A stretch of 64,000 nt of DNA, taken from the NCBI GenBank assembly GCA_046328225.1, contig JAXLWZ010000016.1, positions 23,249-87,248 on the forward strand. The letters run 5' to 3'. Numbering within the stretch: position 1 is the first letter of the stretch; each line of letters starts with the position of its first letter. A program made the translations under genes and the position numbers. Below are positions 30,643 through 39,774 of this stretch, piece by piece. The notes below the pieces were generated by a model that worked only from the letters and a program-made list of their open reading frames with translations, searched no databases and had not been told where the DNA came from. Source of the DNA: Amarobacillus sp046328225 (lineage in GTDB: Bacteria; Chloroflexota; Dehalococcoidia; Tepidiformales; Tepidiformaceae).

Positions 30643-30832
30643 GTCGCCCGCTCCGCGCATCTATCCGCCAGGCACGCCCACCGGCTCCCTGACCTGAGGT
30701 ATTCGCTACCGCATGTCCCTGCCGGTGGTCAGCGCCGTCGCACGCCCGGGGTGCCTCGGGCGCGGCGCCTTCGACACGCTTGAGGGTCGCGGCGCCGGGT
30801 TCTGTGGGCGAAAGGAACGGCGGGAGGGAATC
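30643..30832. other. Convergent spacer, no gene seen
   Basis: 190 nt between the HD-GYP gene and the converging kinase gene. It contains a 6-bp hairpin, CGCCCG/CGGGCG (30743-30762), with no T-run. No coding sequence, promoter or repeat family was recognised. Confidence 0.5.
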
Positions 30833-33010
30833 TCAGGCGGCAGCGGTCCGGTCGGCGGCTTCGAGGACGCGGATGAGGTCCTCTGGCTCCAGGGGCACCG
30901 GCAGGAAGGCGTCGCATCCCAGCGGCTTCCAGGAACGCTCGAACTCGTCGCGGTCGCGGGGACCGACGACGACGAGGCGCGCGCGCGCGTTTGGCGCGCC
31001 GGGCCGGCGAATGTGCTGGCCGATGAGCTCCTGCACGTTCGGCAGGCCACCATCGACGACGACGGTGAACGCTCGCCAGCTATCGGAGAGCAGCTTGCCC
31101 TCGATCGTGTTCTCGGCCTGCACGAGCTTCACGCCGGTGCGGCGGGCGAGCACACGTTCGACAAGTTGGCGGCGGGACCAGTCGCCGTCGATGTGAAGGA
31201 TGGAGAGCGGCGCGGTTCGCGCCCCGGCTGGCGCCGCTTCGCCGCTGCGCCGGGCGAGGGGGAGAAAGACGGTGAAACGCGTCCCCTTGCCGGGCACGCT
31301 ATCGACCTGGATGGAGCCGTACATGGCCTCGACGAGGGCCTTGCTCAACACCAGGCCCAGGCCGGTGCCTTCGATGCCCCGGCGGTCGGCGTCGAGGCGC
31401 TCGAAGGGGTTGAACATGCGGCTCATTTTTTCGGGGGCGATTCCGGGACCGTTGTCGACGACGCTGATGGCCACACGGCCGGCGCGGGTCACGCCAGAAC
31501 GAATGACGACGGTGCCGCCCGCTTCGTTGTACTTAATGGCGTTCGATACCAGGTTCAGGAGCACCTGCTTGAGGCGCGCCGCGTCGGCGAGCACGCCGGT
31601 CACATCGGGGCCGTCGTCGCGGCGGAGGGTGATGTGCGCGGCCGCCGCAAGGGGCGCCGTCATCTCCATCACCTGGCCGATGACGTCGCCGCAGCGCACC
31701 GGCGCAATCTCGACCTTCATCCGGCCGGCTTCGATGCGGGAGATGTCGAGCACCTCGTCGATGAGGCGCAGGAGGTGCTGGCCCGAGCTCATGATGTAGT
31801 CGACGTTCTCGCGCTGCTCCGGCGTAAGGTCCTCGAGCTGGAGGAGCTGGCCAAAGCCGAGGACGGCGTTCATTGGCGTGCGCAGCTCATGGCTCATGCG
31901 CGAGAGGAACTGGCTCTTGGCGGCGTTAGCCGTGTCGGCGGAATCGCGCGCGGTGGCAAGCTCCTGCACCTGGGCCTCGAGCTGAACTCGCATCCGCTCA
32001 AGGCCGGCATTGAGGTTGAGGTTATCGAGGATGACGACGAGCTGCCGCACCAGCGCCAGGCCGAGCACGACCACGATCAGGGCGAGCGACACGCGATGCG
32101 CGCCGAACCCATCGTCCCACCCCACGTACGCGCCCAGGCCGATCATCGCGGCGGCGGTGAAGATGGGCACCAGGTTGTGGGCACGGCTTACGGCGACCTG
32201 GCGCTCATCTTCGCGCGCGACCTGGATCCCGCTTCGCACACGGGTGAACGCCCCGATGCCAACGAGAAGGTAGCCTGCCATCCAACCGGCATCGATGAAC
32301 CCGGGCGTATAGCCGCCCCGCAGGTCGGCGTAGAGGAACGCGGAATCGGCAGCGACAAACGCCGCGACACCCCCGCCGAGGCCCAGGAAGACGCTGGCGT
32401 CGCGCCTCAGGCCAACGCGGTAGGCGAGCGTGATCACCGCCCAGAGCAGCGTGATGTCGGTCACGGGATAAGCAGTCGCGAGGGCGACTTCGAGGCGAGT
32501 TCCGGTGCTCCCGGCCATGGTGGGTTCCATGACGAACGCCCAGCCCACCGCCGTGAGCGCCAGTGCCAGGCTCGATCCCTCGAACAGCGCTCGCAGCTGC
32601 GCGTGCCAGCGGCGCTGGCTCCCGACCATTGTCATGCCCGAGACCAGGAAGAGCGTCCCGCCCAGGTAGAAGGCATCCGCGATGGACGGGAAGGGATCGG
32701 TCTTGAGGATGATCTCGTCGTAGGCCCAGATCCACTCGGCCACGGACCAGCAGAGCACCCCGGCAGCGAAGAGCAGCCACCCCGTCCGGTCGAAGCCTCG
32801 CGTCGCGCGGACGGTGTACAGCGTCGCAACCGCCGCGACGCAGGCCGCGACCGCGACGCTCACGTCGGCGGTTCCCGCGCGAACGAGCGAGTCGGCGGGA
32901 AGGAGCAGCACGGCCGAGGTGATGACGGCGACGGCCGTCGCGGCGAGGACGACCAGGTTCGAAAACCGGCTGCGCGCGCCCCGAGCAGGGTTGCGATGCA
33001 CAAGATCCAT
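30833..33010 (-). CDS. Multi-pass hybrid histidine kinase with degenerate receiver
   Basis: 725 residues. The N-terminal 320 residues hold about eight membrane segments and contain FPSIADAFYLGG, a motif seen in multi-pass sensor regions of kinases and cyclases. HisKA has FLSRMSHELRTPMNAVLGF (His374), nearly identical to the kinase at 27717. ATPase motifs are NLVSNAIKYN, DNGPGIAPE and GTGLGLVLSKAL. The C-terminal receiver-like domain keeps an Asp (VVVDGGLPN), but the acidic pair is ILHIDGD and the Lys position reads FLPVPLEP, so it is probably not phosphorylated normally. It converges on the HD-GYP gene. Confidence 0.88.
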   Translation of the reverse strand: MDLVHRNPARGARSRFSNLVVLAATAVAVITSAVLLLPADSLVRAGTADVSVAVAACVAAVATLYTVRATRGFDRTGWLLFAAGVLCWSVAEWIWAYDEIILKTDPFPSIADAFYLGGTLFLVSGMTMVGSQRRWHAQLRALFEGSSLALALTAVGWAFVMEPTMAGSTGTRLEVALATAYPVTDITLLWAVITLAYRVGLRRDASVFLGLGGGVAAFVAADSAFLYADLRGGYTPGFIDAGWMAGYLLVGIGAFTRVRSGIQVAREDERQVAVSRAHNLVPIFTAAAMIGLGAYVGWDDGFGAHRVSLALIVVVLGLALVRQLVVILDNLNLNAGLERMRVQLEAQVQELATARDSADTANAAKSQFLSRMSHELRTPMNAVLGFGQLLQLEDLTPEQRENVDYIMSSGQHLLRLIDEVLDISRIEAGRMKVEIAPVRCGDVIGQVMEMTAPLAAAAHITLRRDDGPDVTGVLADAARLKQVLLNLVSNAIKYNEAGGTVVIRSGVTRAGRVAISVVDNGPGIAPEKMSRMFNPFERLDADRRGIEGTGLGLVLSKALVEAMYGSIQVDSVPGKGTRFTVFLPLARRSGEAAPAGARTAPLSILHIDGDWSRRQLVERVLARRTGVKLVQAENTIEGKLLSDSWRAFTVVVDGGLPNVQELIGQHIRRPGAPNARARLVVVGPRDRDEFERSWKPLGCDAFLPVPLEPEDLIRVLEAADRTAAA

Positions 33011-33102
33011 CGCCTCGATCGTCGGATTGGGAGCGACTTGCCCGGAGTGCGAAGGCGGTAAAAGACGAACTTCCCGCGCAATCCGCGAGAACACCAGGCG
33101 CG

Positions 33103-34464
33103 CTAGATGGGAGAGCCGGCGCGGGTGGTGGCGGCCGAGAGGCGGCCGAGATCCGTGACGGGCGGGACGCCGCGCACGTACTCCGTGATGATGCCCCGCC
33201 ACGGGCCGTGCGCCCGCAGGTTCGCCATCAGCCCGGCCAGTCCGAAATTGATGCGCGTGAGGAAAACCATGCCTTCGGGGACGTTGCAGTAGCGGTTGAT
33301 GGCGCCGCCTTCGCCCGTGGTCTGGGTGTTGCGCCGGATCATCTCGGCGGCCAGCTCGGGCGTGAAGGTGACTTCGCCCTCAAGGATCGGCGCCCAGTAC
33401 CAGTGCATGTGGTCGTACAGCGCTTCGGTCGTGAAGGGCGCATTGGGACGCAGGATGCCAATCGCCTCCGTGGCCGTGCGCCAGGCATCGATGTCGCGGT
33501 CCAGCAGCGCGCCGATGACACCCCCGAACTTCGCGACGATGTCCGGCGGGAACTCGGTCACGCAGCCGTAGTCTACGAAGGCGACGCGGCCATCGGGCGT
33601 GAGCAGGTAGTTCCCGGGGTGCGGGTCGCCGTTGAAGAGCCCGTGGCGGTAGATGCCGCCGAAACAGAAGCGGTAGACGATCTCCGCGAGGCGGTTGCGT
33701 TCGGCCTGGGGCAGGTCGAAGGCCTCGCGGAAGGGGCGGCCCTCGATGAACTCCTGGACGATTACGTGGTGCGTCGTCAGCTCGGGATGGACGCGCGGCA
33801 CACGGACGAAGCCGTGGCCCTCGAACAGGTCGGCGAAGCGCTGCTGGTTGGCGGCCTCCCGCAGGTAGTCGAGCTCGGCCCGGATGCCATCCTTGAGGTC
33901 GCTCACGATGGTACCGACATCGAGCCCACGCGCGACCAGCCCGGCCATGGAGAGCATGAGGCCGACGTTCGCGAGGTCGTGCTCGATGGCCTCGGCGACC
34001 CCCGGGTACTGCACCTTCACGGCGACCTTGCGGCCGTCGTCAAGCGTGGCGCGGTGGACCTGTCCGATAGATGCGGCGGCGAACGGTTCGTGTTCGAACC
34101 TGCGGAAGACCTTGCGCGGCGGGAGGCCGAACTCGGCCATGAAGACCTGCTCCACGAGCTCGAAGGCCATGGGCGGTGCGCTGGAGTGGAGCGTCGCGAG
34201 TTGGCCCGCCATCTCATCGGGGAGCACGCCCGTCATCATCGAGAGCACCTGTCCGACCTTCATCACGGCGCCCTTCATGTCGCCCATGGTTCGAGTCACG
34301 TCCTCGGCGGTACGAAGCACGAACTGCTCACGCTTCCGTCTGCGCGCCTCCCCGAAGGCGAGGTAGGTGCCCGCCCAGCGAAAGGCCGCGCGGCCCGCGA
34401 GCCTGGCCGGGCGCACGGAACGGCCCACCCGTCCACCGCGTACCGCACGCCGTTCATTGGTCAT
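33103..34464 (-). CDS. ABC1/UbiB-family atypical kinase
   Basis: 453 residues. The UbiB/ADCK signature is present: MKGAVMKVGQVLSMM (KxGQ helix), FAAASIGQVHRATLDDGRKVAVKVQYPGV (Ala-rich nucleotide loop and invariant Lys), EELDYLREAANQQRF-like block, NGDPHPGNYLL and VDYGCVTEF (metal-binding DYG). Members support quinone biosynthesis or membrane-lipid homeostasis; no ubiquinone genes are nearby. A TACGCT box ends 7 nt before the ATG with no ribosome site, so the mRNA is probably leaderless. Confidence 0.9.
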   Translation of the reverse strand: MTNERRAVRGGRVGRSVRPARLAGRAAFRWAGTYLAFGEARRRKREQFVLRTAEDVTRTMGDMKGAVMKVGQVLSMMTGVLPDEMAGQLATLHSSAPPMAFELVEQVFMAEFGLPPRKVFRRFEHEPFAAASIGQVHRATLDDGRKVAVKVQYPGVAEAIEHDLANVGLMLSMAGLVARGLDVGTIVSDLKDGIRAELDYLREAANQQRFADLFEGHGFVRVPRVHPELTTHHVIVQEFIEGRPFREAFDLPQAERNRLAEIVYRFCFGGIYRHGLFNGDPHPGNYLLTPDGRVAFVDYGCVTEFPPDIVAKFGGVIGALLDRDIDAWRTATEAIGILRPNAPFTTEALYDHMHWYWAPILEGEVTFTPELAAEMIRRNTQTTGEGGAINRYCNVPEGMVFLTRINFGLAGLMANLRAHGPWRGIITEYVRGVPPVTDLGRLSAATTRAGSPI

Positions 34465-34471
34465 GGATTCG

Positions 34472-34477
34472 AGCGTA
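34472..34477 (-). promoter_or_regulatory. -10 box (TACGCT), leaderless-type, for the UbiB-like gene
   Basis: TACGCT on the minus strand ends 7 nt before ATG 34464. No Shine-Dalgarno sequence lies between. The same hexamer and spacing recur at queE. Confidence 0.45.
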
Positions 34478-34615
34478 TCGCGCGGACGGTACGGATGGTG
34501 GCTGGCCGCCTCACCGTTCGCATTGAACCTGCCGATGGCGCTCGATGGTCTTCGCCATAGCGTCGAACGATGCGAGGCGAGGCCGCTATCGAGAATTCCC
34601 GTAGCCGGTCACCTT

Positions 34616-34625
34616 CGATATATCG
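34616..34625. promoter_or_regulatory. 10-bp palindrome CGATATATCG
   Basis: A perfect palindrome in an AT-rich patch 43 nt upstream of the 64-residue gene. TATATC within it could also serve as a -10. The evidence does not distinguish operator from promoter. Confidence 0.25.
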
Positions 34626-34668
34626 CGTCGCGGCCGATATCCATGACAACAACGCCGGAGGGGCAGCC

Positions 34669-34863
34669 ATGAGTGGCATCTTCTACGACCCGCGCGCCCG
34701 GCGCCTTGAGCGCGTCAGTGATGGCAGCCCGCGTCCGGAATGGTCGTTCGTGACGCACAATCTCCACGCCAGCGCGCACCAGTGCCGCCGCATTCTGGGT
34801 GAGTTCCTGCCCGCCGAGGCGTTGACAGACCTTGAGTTCGGAGGCGAGCAGCGCCGCCGCTGA
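34669..34863 (+). CDS. 64-residue protein of unknown function
   Basis: It begins MSGIFYDPRARRLERVSDG and ends LTDLEFGGEQRRR. It is basic, soluble and has one Cys. ATG 34669 is supported by GGAGG 7 nt upstream. The same frame is open further upstream, but no other start has a ribosome site. It lies 23 nt before nadD, which appears to have its own promoter. No family recognised. Confidence 0.55.
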   Translation: MSGIFYDPRARRLERVSDGSPRPEWSFVTHNLHASAHQCRRILGEFLPAEALTDLEFGGEQRRR

Positions 34864-34871
34864 CGCCCGGC

Positions 34872-34877
34872 TACGAT
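34872..34877 (+). promoter_or_regulatory. -10 box (TACGAT), leaderless-type, for nadD
   Basis: TACGAT ends 9 nt before ATG 34887, and the gap has no ribosome site. It begins 8 nt after the stop of the preceding small gene. Confidence 0.4.
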
Positions 34878-34886
34878 AGCGCGTGC

Positions 34887-35603
34887 ATGATCGCCGAGAT
34901 CGCCGTCCGCCTTGCCACGGTGCACGACTCGCCGGGCTGGACCGTCACGCGGTTCGACCAGGGCGCGCCGTTTGAGGGTCGCGTGGCCGTGCTGTCGTCG
35001 GCCTTCAATCCACCGACCCATGCCCACGTCAGCCTGCTCGAGCTCGGCGCCGCGGTGGATGGCATCACCGGCGTGGCCGCGATGCTTACGACGAACAACG
35101 TGGACAAGTCGCTGTTCGGGGCGCCGTTGTCGCATCGTGTGGGGATGCTGCTGGCGCTGGGGGAGGCCGAGCCGGGGGGCGTGGCCGTGCTCGCCAGCAA
35201 CGCCGCCCGCTTCGTGGACCAGGCCGAGGCGCTGCGCATCACCTACCCGCAGGCGTCGTTCGACTTCATCGCGGGCTTCGACACGCTCGTGCGCATCTTC
35301 GACCCCCGCTACTACGAGGACATGGACACGGTGCTCGACCGCTTCTTCGCGCGGCACCGGCTCATCGCGACGAACCGCGGGCAGGACACCATCGCCGCCG
35401 TCGCGGCGTTCGTGGCGACGCCGGCCGCGGCGCGCTACGCGGGGAGCATCATCGTCCGCGAGCTGGACGACCACCCCGCTTCGCTCTCATCGACACAGGC
35501 GCGCGAGCATGCCGGACGCGGCGAAACGCCCTCCGCGGTGCCGCCCGCGGTGGCCGGGTACATCGCTCGCCACGGGCTCTACGGGATGGGGAACGCACCC
35601 TAA
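34887..35603 (+). CDS. nadD: Nicotinate-nucleotide adenylyltransferase-like protein
   Basis: 238 residues of the nucleotidyltransferase alpha/beta-phosphodiesterase fold. The nucleotide-binding element appears as LSSAFNPPTHAHVSL (T/HxGH-type loop with Ala in place of Gly). The second signature is near the C-terminus, SLSSTQAREHAGRG (STxxR). FDFIAGFDTLVRIFDPRYY matches the substrate region of NMN/NaMN adenylyltransferases. It should catalyse NaMN or NMN adenylation in NAD synthesis. It is somewhat divergent, so a related nucleotidyltransferase is possible. It shares a CTAA stop overlap with the converging CaiB gene. Confidence 0.75.
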   Translation: MIAEIAVRLATVHDSPGWTVTRFDQGAPFEGRVAVLSSAFNPPTHAHVSLLELGAAVDGITGVAAMLTTNNVDKSLFGAPLSHRVGMLLALGEAEPGGVAVLASNAARFVDQAEALRITYPQASFDFIAGFDTLVRIFDPRYYEDMDTVLDRFFARHRLIATNRGQDTIAAVAAFVATPAAARYAGSIIVRELDDHPASLSSTQAREHAGRGETPSAVPPAVAGYIARHGLYGMGNAP

Positions 35604-36829
35604 CTTAACTGCGAAACGTCCGGTCCGCCTTCGGTCGCGACGACGCCACGCGCCTTCAGCCCCTCGATTTCGCCATCGCTGAGCCCGAGCAGGTCGCGCA
35701 GAACCTCGGCCGTGTGCTCGCCGAAGTCCGGCGGCGGGCCTTTGATGCCGGATTCGCTGCGGGACATGCGCAGCGGCGTATTCGCGATGCGCACCGTGCC
35801 CGCGCTCCGGTGCGTCACGTCCTGGAGCATCTCGCGATGCGCGACCTGCGGGTCGGCGGCGACATCGGCGATGGTGTTCACGGGCCCGCAGGGGATGCCG
35901 ACGGCGAGCATGTCCTCGATCCACTCCGCGGTGGTGCGGCGGCGAAACGCGTCGACGAGGATCGGTTCGAGCGCGGCATGGTTGGCGGTGCGCCGGGGGC
36001 TCGTGCCGAAACGGGGATCGTCGATGAGCTCGGGAAGCCCGAGCAGCGCGCAAAACAGCGACCAGTGGTTCTCCTCGCCGAAGCCGAGCGCGACGACGAG
36101 ATGGCCATCGGCGGTGGGGAAGGCCTGGAACGGCGTCGCGCTGGGATGGCGCGTGCCGAGCGGCTCCGGGGCCTTGCCGGTGACGCTGTAGCGCATGTAG
36201 GCGTTCTCCAGCATCGCGACCTGGCAATCGAGCATCGAGAGGTCGATGAACTGGCCGAGGCCGCTGCGGTCGCGTTCGTGCAGCGCCGCGAGGATGCCGA
36301 CCGTGGCGTAGAGCCCCGCGGAGAGGTCGCCATAGGAGGCCCCGGGGCGAACCGGCGGGCCGCCCTTTTCGCCCGTAATGGAGAGGATGCCGCCCATGCC
36401 CTGGACGACGATGTCGAGCGCGGGACGTTCGCGGTAGGGGCCCGTCTGGCCGAACCCGCTGATGCTGCAGAAGATGAGCCGCGGATTGCGTTCCTTCAGC
36501 GCCTCGTAGCCCACGCCGAGGCGTTCCATCGTGCCGGGCGTGAAGTTTTCGAGGACCACGTCCACCTGCTCCGCCAGCTTACGGAAGAGCTCGCGCCCTT
36601 CCTCCTGGCGGAAATCGATGGACATGGAGCGCTTGCCGCGGTTGATGCTGAAGAAATAGCCGCTGAAGCCGTTCTGGTAGGGCGTGGTGGTGCGCGCGAT
36701 ATCGCCCCACGGCGGCCGTTCGACCTTGATCACGTCCGCGCCCAGGTCCGCGAGGACCATCGAGGCGTACGGGCCGCTCAGCACCCAGCTGCAATCGAGA
36801 ACGGTGATGCCTTCCAACGGACGGGCCAT
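35600..36829 (-). CDS. CaiB/BaiF class III CoA-transferase
   Basis: 409 residues. Markers are LEGITVLDCSWVLSGPYASMVLADLGADVIKVERP, NRGKRSMSIDF, LENFTPGTMERLG and the probable catalytic Asp in GASYGDLSAGLYATVG. GGAGGAGG upstream of ATG 36829 supports the start. It stands alone between nadD and queE with no CoA-metabolism neighbour. It closely follows the common plan of formyl-CoA/succinyl-CoA transferase relatives, but the acid acceptor cannot be named. Confidence 0.92.
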   Translation of the reverse strand: MARPLEGITVLDCSWVLSGPYASMVLADLGADVIKVERPPWGDIARTTTPYQNGFSGYFFSINRGKRSMSIDFRQEEGRELFRKLAEQVDVVLENFTPGTMERLGVGYEALKERNPRLIFCSISGFGQTGPYRERPALDIVVQGMGGILSITGEKGGPPVRPGASYGDLSAGLYATVGILAALHERDRSGLGQFIDLSMLDCQVAMLENAYMRYSVTGKAPEPLGTRHPSATPFQAFPTADGHLVVALGFGEENHWSLFCALLGLPELIDDPRFGTSPRRTANHAALEPILVDAFRRRTTAEWIEDMLAVGIPCGPVNTIADVAADPQVAHREMLQDVTHRSAGTVRIANTPLRMSRSESGIKGPPPDFGEHTAEVLRDLLGLSDGEIEGLKARGVVATEGGPDVSQLS

Positions 36830-36876
36830 GCGCGCGCCTCCTCGGAGGCAGGATAGGCGAGATCTCCGGAATGGGG

Positions 36877-37587
36877 TCAGACGCCGCGCCGGTCGCCCCA
36901 GATGTAGATGTGAAGGCGCGTGGTGAAGCGGTACCCTTCGCGCGCGCACAGCTCCGCGAGCCAGGGGCTGCGCGCCGAAAGCTCCGCGGCTGTGCGGCCT
37001 TCGGGCATGAGCTGCGTGCGCTCGCGCGCGATGCCGGCGCTCTCGCGGATCGCCTCAGCTTCGTCCACGTCCCCGGCATCGGCGACCACGAACTTGAGCC
37101 AGGCATTGCCGGTCGCGGCGAGCGCGCGAAGGGCATCCGGACGCACGCGGCTGAGCCCTTCGTTCCCGGAGTGCGCGAGCTTGGGAGAGACGTTCCACTG
37201 GTCCACGAACGGCTCCAGCGGGCCGGGCGCGACCGTGCCGTTGGTTTCGACTTCGATGCGGTACCCGGCGTCCTTGAGCATGCGGGCGAGGGGCGCGAGC
37301 TGGCGGCGCTGCAGCAGCGGTTCGCCGCCGGTGATCACGACGTTCGCCGGCTCGCGCACCGCGACCTGCGCGGCGACTTCGCCCGGGGACATGGTCATGG
37401 TCTGGGCGGCGCGGTCGAAGCGGTCCCAGTCCCACGTGTAGGCGGTGTCGCACCAGGCGCAGCGCAGGTTGCAGATGGCGAGGCGGACGAACGTGCTCGG
37501 AACGCCCGCGGAGACGCCTTCGCCCTGCACCGAGGCGAAGATCTCGGGGGAGCCATCGGCCATGCGCGAGAGCGTCAGCGCGTCCAC
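36877..37587 (-). CDS. queE: 7-carboxy-7-deazaguanine synthase QueE
   Basis: 236 residues, small radical-SAM enzyme converting carboxytetrahydropterin to 7-carboxy-7-deazaguanine for queuosine-type modification. The [4Fe-4S] motif is in ICNLRCAWCDT (CxxxCxxC). EIFASVQGEGVSAGVPSTFVR precedes it, and VVITGGEPLLQ and VETNGT follow. GTG 37587 was chosen over ATG 37563 because TACGCT ends 6 nt upstream of the GTG and the family N-terminus fits. No other queuosine gene is in the window. It is divergent from ffh. Confidence 0.9.
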   Translation of the reverse strand: MDALTLSRMADGSPEIFASVQGEGVSAGVPSTFVRLAICNLRCAWCDTAYTWDWDRFDRAAQTMTMSPGEVAAQVAVREPANVVITGGEPLLQRRQLAPLARMLKDAGYRIEVETNGTVAPGPLEPFVDQWNVSPKLAHSGNEGLSRVRPDALRALAATGNAWLKFVVADAGDVDEAEAIRESAGIARERTQLMPEGRTAAELSARSPWLAELCAREGYRFTTRLHIYIWGDRRGV

Positions 37588-37593
37588 GGGATG

Positions 37594-37599
37594 AGCGTA
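37594..37599 (-). promoter_or_regulatory. -10 box (TACGCT), leaderless-type, for queE
   Basis: TACGCT on the minus strand ends 6 nt before GTG 37587. It lies back to back with the ffh promoter in an 83-nt divergent spacer. Confidence 0.45.
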
Positions 37600-37656
37600 C
37601 CGCGTGGCGCGCTCGCGAGGCAGCACGGCCCACAGCGTGATGGCGCCCACCTGCCC

Positions 37657-37662
37657 TACACT
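37657..37662 (+). promoter_or_regulatory. -10 box (TACACT), leaderless-type, for ffh
   Basis: TACACT ends 8 nt before ATG 37671 and no ribosome site intervenes. The predicted transcript starts at or beside the initiation codon. Confidence 0.45.
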
Positions 37663-37670
37663 GGAACGCG

Positions 37671-38990
37671 ATGTTCGAATCCCTGACCGACAAGCTGCAG
37701 TCCGCCTTCAAGAAGTTCGGCTCCCGGGGCGTGGTGACCGAGGAAGACCTCGACCAGGCGCTCCGCGAAGTGCGCATGGCGATGCTCGAAGCGGACGTGA
37801 ACTTCAAGGTCGTGCGCGAATTCACCTCGCGCGTGAAGGAGAAGGCGCTCGGCGCGGAGGTGCTCCGCTCGCTCACGCCCGCGCAGCAGGTCATCGATAT
37901 CGTCCACGGGGAGCTCGTCGATATCCTCGGCGGAGCCGCGCCGCAGCTCGCGACATCGGTGCGGCCGCCCACGGTGATCATGGTGGTCGGCCTGCAGGGG
38001 TCGGGCAAAACGACGAGCATCGCCAAGCTCGCGAACCTCCTCAAGAAGCAGCGCCTGCGCCCGCTCGTGGTGGCGTGCGATGTCTATCGCCCGGCGGCCG
38101 TGGACCAGCTGGTGACGCTGGCGAAACAGCTGGATGTCCCCTATCACGAAGAAGGCACTGCGCAGAAGCCGGCCGTCATCGCCGCGCACGGGCTCGAAAA
38201 GGCGAAGGCGATGAACGCCACGCACCTGCTCGTGGACACCGCCGGCCGGCTGCACATCGACGAGGCGATGATGGAGGAGGTGGCGGACCTTCGCCGCCAG
38301 CTGGAGCCCTCCGAGGTGCTCTTCGTCGCCGATGCCATGGCCGGGCAGGATGCCGTGACGGCGGCGAAGGAGTTCCACGACAAGGTCGGGACGACGGGCC
38401 TCATCCTCACGAAGATGGATGGCGACGCGCGCGGCGGCGCGGCCCTCAGCATCCGCGCCGTGACGGGCGTGCCGGTGAAATTCATCGGCGTCGGCGAGAA
38501 GTCGGACGCGCTCGAGCAGTTCTATCCGGACCGCCTCGCCGGCCGCATCCTCGGCATGGGCGACATGCTTTCGCTCATCGAACGCGCCAAGGAGCAGATG
38601 GGCGACGAGGACGCCGACCGCTTCGGCGACAAGATGAAGAAGGGCACGTTCGACCTGCAGGACTTCGTCGATCAGCTGCGGAAGGTGCGGCGCATGGGCC
38701 CCCTCGGCCAGCTCGTGCAGATGCTCCCCGGCTTCAACAAGATCAAGATGCAGCTCGATGTCGATGACATGGACGACAGCTTCTTCGGGCATGCGGAAGC
38801 GATCGTGCTCTCGATGACGCCGTGGGAACGCCGCCACCCGGACAAGATCGACGGGCGCCGGCGCAAGCGCATCGCGCGGGGCAGCGGCACCGACGCGCAC
38901 GCCGTGAACCAGCTCCTCAAGCAGTTTTTCGAGGCGCGCAAGATCGCGAAGACGCTCAGCACCGGGAAGTTCCCGGGTATGCGCTTCTAG
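37671..38990 (+). CDS. ffh: Signal recognition particle protein Ffh
   Basis: 439 residues, SRP54-type GTPase that binds SRP RNA and delivers nascent membrane proteins to FtsY. N domain is 1-90 and the G domain follows, with VVGLQGSGKTTSIAKLA (G1, near 105), VACDVYRPAAVDQL, LVDTAGRLHIDE (G3), LTKMDGDARGGAALS (G4) and FIGVGEKSDALEQF (G5 region). The Met-rich M domain is about 300-439 (MGPLGQLVQMLPGF, SMTPWERRHPDKIDGRRR). The SRP RNA gene is not visible here. It is probably leaderless. Confidence 0.97.
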   Translation: MFESLTDKLQSAFKKFGSRGVVTEEDLDQALREVRMAMLEADVNFKVVREFTSRVKEKALGAEVLRSLTPAQQVIDIVHGELVDILGGAAPQLATSVRPPTVIMVVGLQGSGKTTSIAKLANLLKKQRLRPLVVACDVYRPAAVDQLVTLAKQLDVPYHEEGTAQKPAVIAAHGLEKAKAMNATHLLVDTAGRLHIDEAMMEEVADLRRQLEPSEVLFVADAMAGQDAVTAAKEFHDKVGTTGLILTKMDGDARGGAALSIRAVTGVPVKFIGVGEKSDALEQFYPDRLAGRILGMGDMLSLIERAKEQMGDEDADRFGDKMKKGTFDLQDFVDQLRKVRRMGPLGQLVQMLPGFNKIKMQLDVDDMDDSFFGHAEAIVLSMTPWERRHPDKIDGRRRKRIARGSGTDAHAVNQLLKQFFEARKIAKTLSTGKFPGMRF

Positions 38991-38997
38991 GCCGCCA

Positions 38998-39774
38998 GTG
39001 CCGCTTCCGCCCGAGATCGACACGGCCATGCACCGCGCGCACATCGATGCGATGCGCCTCGTCGCCGCCGCCCTGCCCGGCGCGGAGACGGCGCGTGTGG
39101 GCGAGTGGTTCGTCTACGACGCCGGCGTCGAAAACCCCGAGTTCAACGTCGCGTACGTCGCGGGCGATGCCGATGGCGCCGCGGGCCAACTGTCCGCGGT
39201 CGCGGCATGGTTCACCGCCCGGGGCGCGGACTGGCGCTTCAAGCTCCGAACCGGGACGGAAGACGGCGTGATCGCCGCGCTGGCGGGCCGCAGCATCGAG
39301 ACCCCCCGCCGCGAGCCATTCCTGGCTATCTCACTGGACCAGGTGGCCGAGGACGCGCTGGAGAGCATGGTCAAGCCGGTGATGAGCCGGGACGACCTCG
39401 CCGCCTACGAATCCTTCGACCTGGTGCGCGGACGCCCCGCCGAATGGTCCATCGCCGGCGCGGTGATGGACCTTCCCGGGTGCTCGCTCTGGCTGGCGCG
39501 CGCGGCGGACGGCACGCCCGTCGCCCGCGCGATGAGCGTCGCGCTGGGGCCGGTCGCGACGGTGCACAACGTCTTCGTCGGCGATGCCTTCCGGCGCCGG
39601 GGGTATGGGCGCGCGGTGACGGCGGCGGCGTTGCACGCCGCGCGACGGGCCGGCTGCGAGCACGGGGGCCTCGGCGCCTCCGAGCTGGGGTACCCGCTGT
39701 ACCTCGCGATGGGCTTCGAGCGGCGGTACGACCTCGCGACGTTCGCGCCATCGCCGCCGCCGGTGCCGGGCTAG
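38998..39774 (+). CDS. GNAT-family N-acetyltransferase
   Basis: 258 residues from GTG 38998, 7 nt after ffh. The C-terminal GNAT core has VHNVFVGDAFRRRGYGRAVTAAALHAARRAGC (acetyl-CoA pyrophosphate loop RRRGYGRA) and ELGYPLYLAMGFERRYDLATF (beta6-alpha4 ending). The N-terminal half is a degenerate repeat of the fold. Substrate unknown. It shares a CTAG stop overlap (39771-39774) with the converging DinB gene. Confidence 0.85.
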   Translation: MPLPPEIDTAMHRAHIDAMRLVAAALPGAETARVGEWFVYDAGVENPEFNVAYVAGDADGAAGQLSAVAAWFTARGADWRFKLRTGTEDGVIAALAGRSIETPRREPFLAISLDQVAEDALESMVKPVMSRDDLAAYESFDLVRGRPAEWSIAGAVMDLPGCSLWLARAADGTPVARAMSVALGPVATVHNVFVGDAFRRRGYGRAVTAAALHAARRAGCEHGGLGASELGYPLYLAMGFERRYDLATFAPSPPPVPG

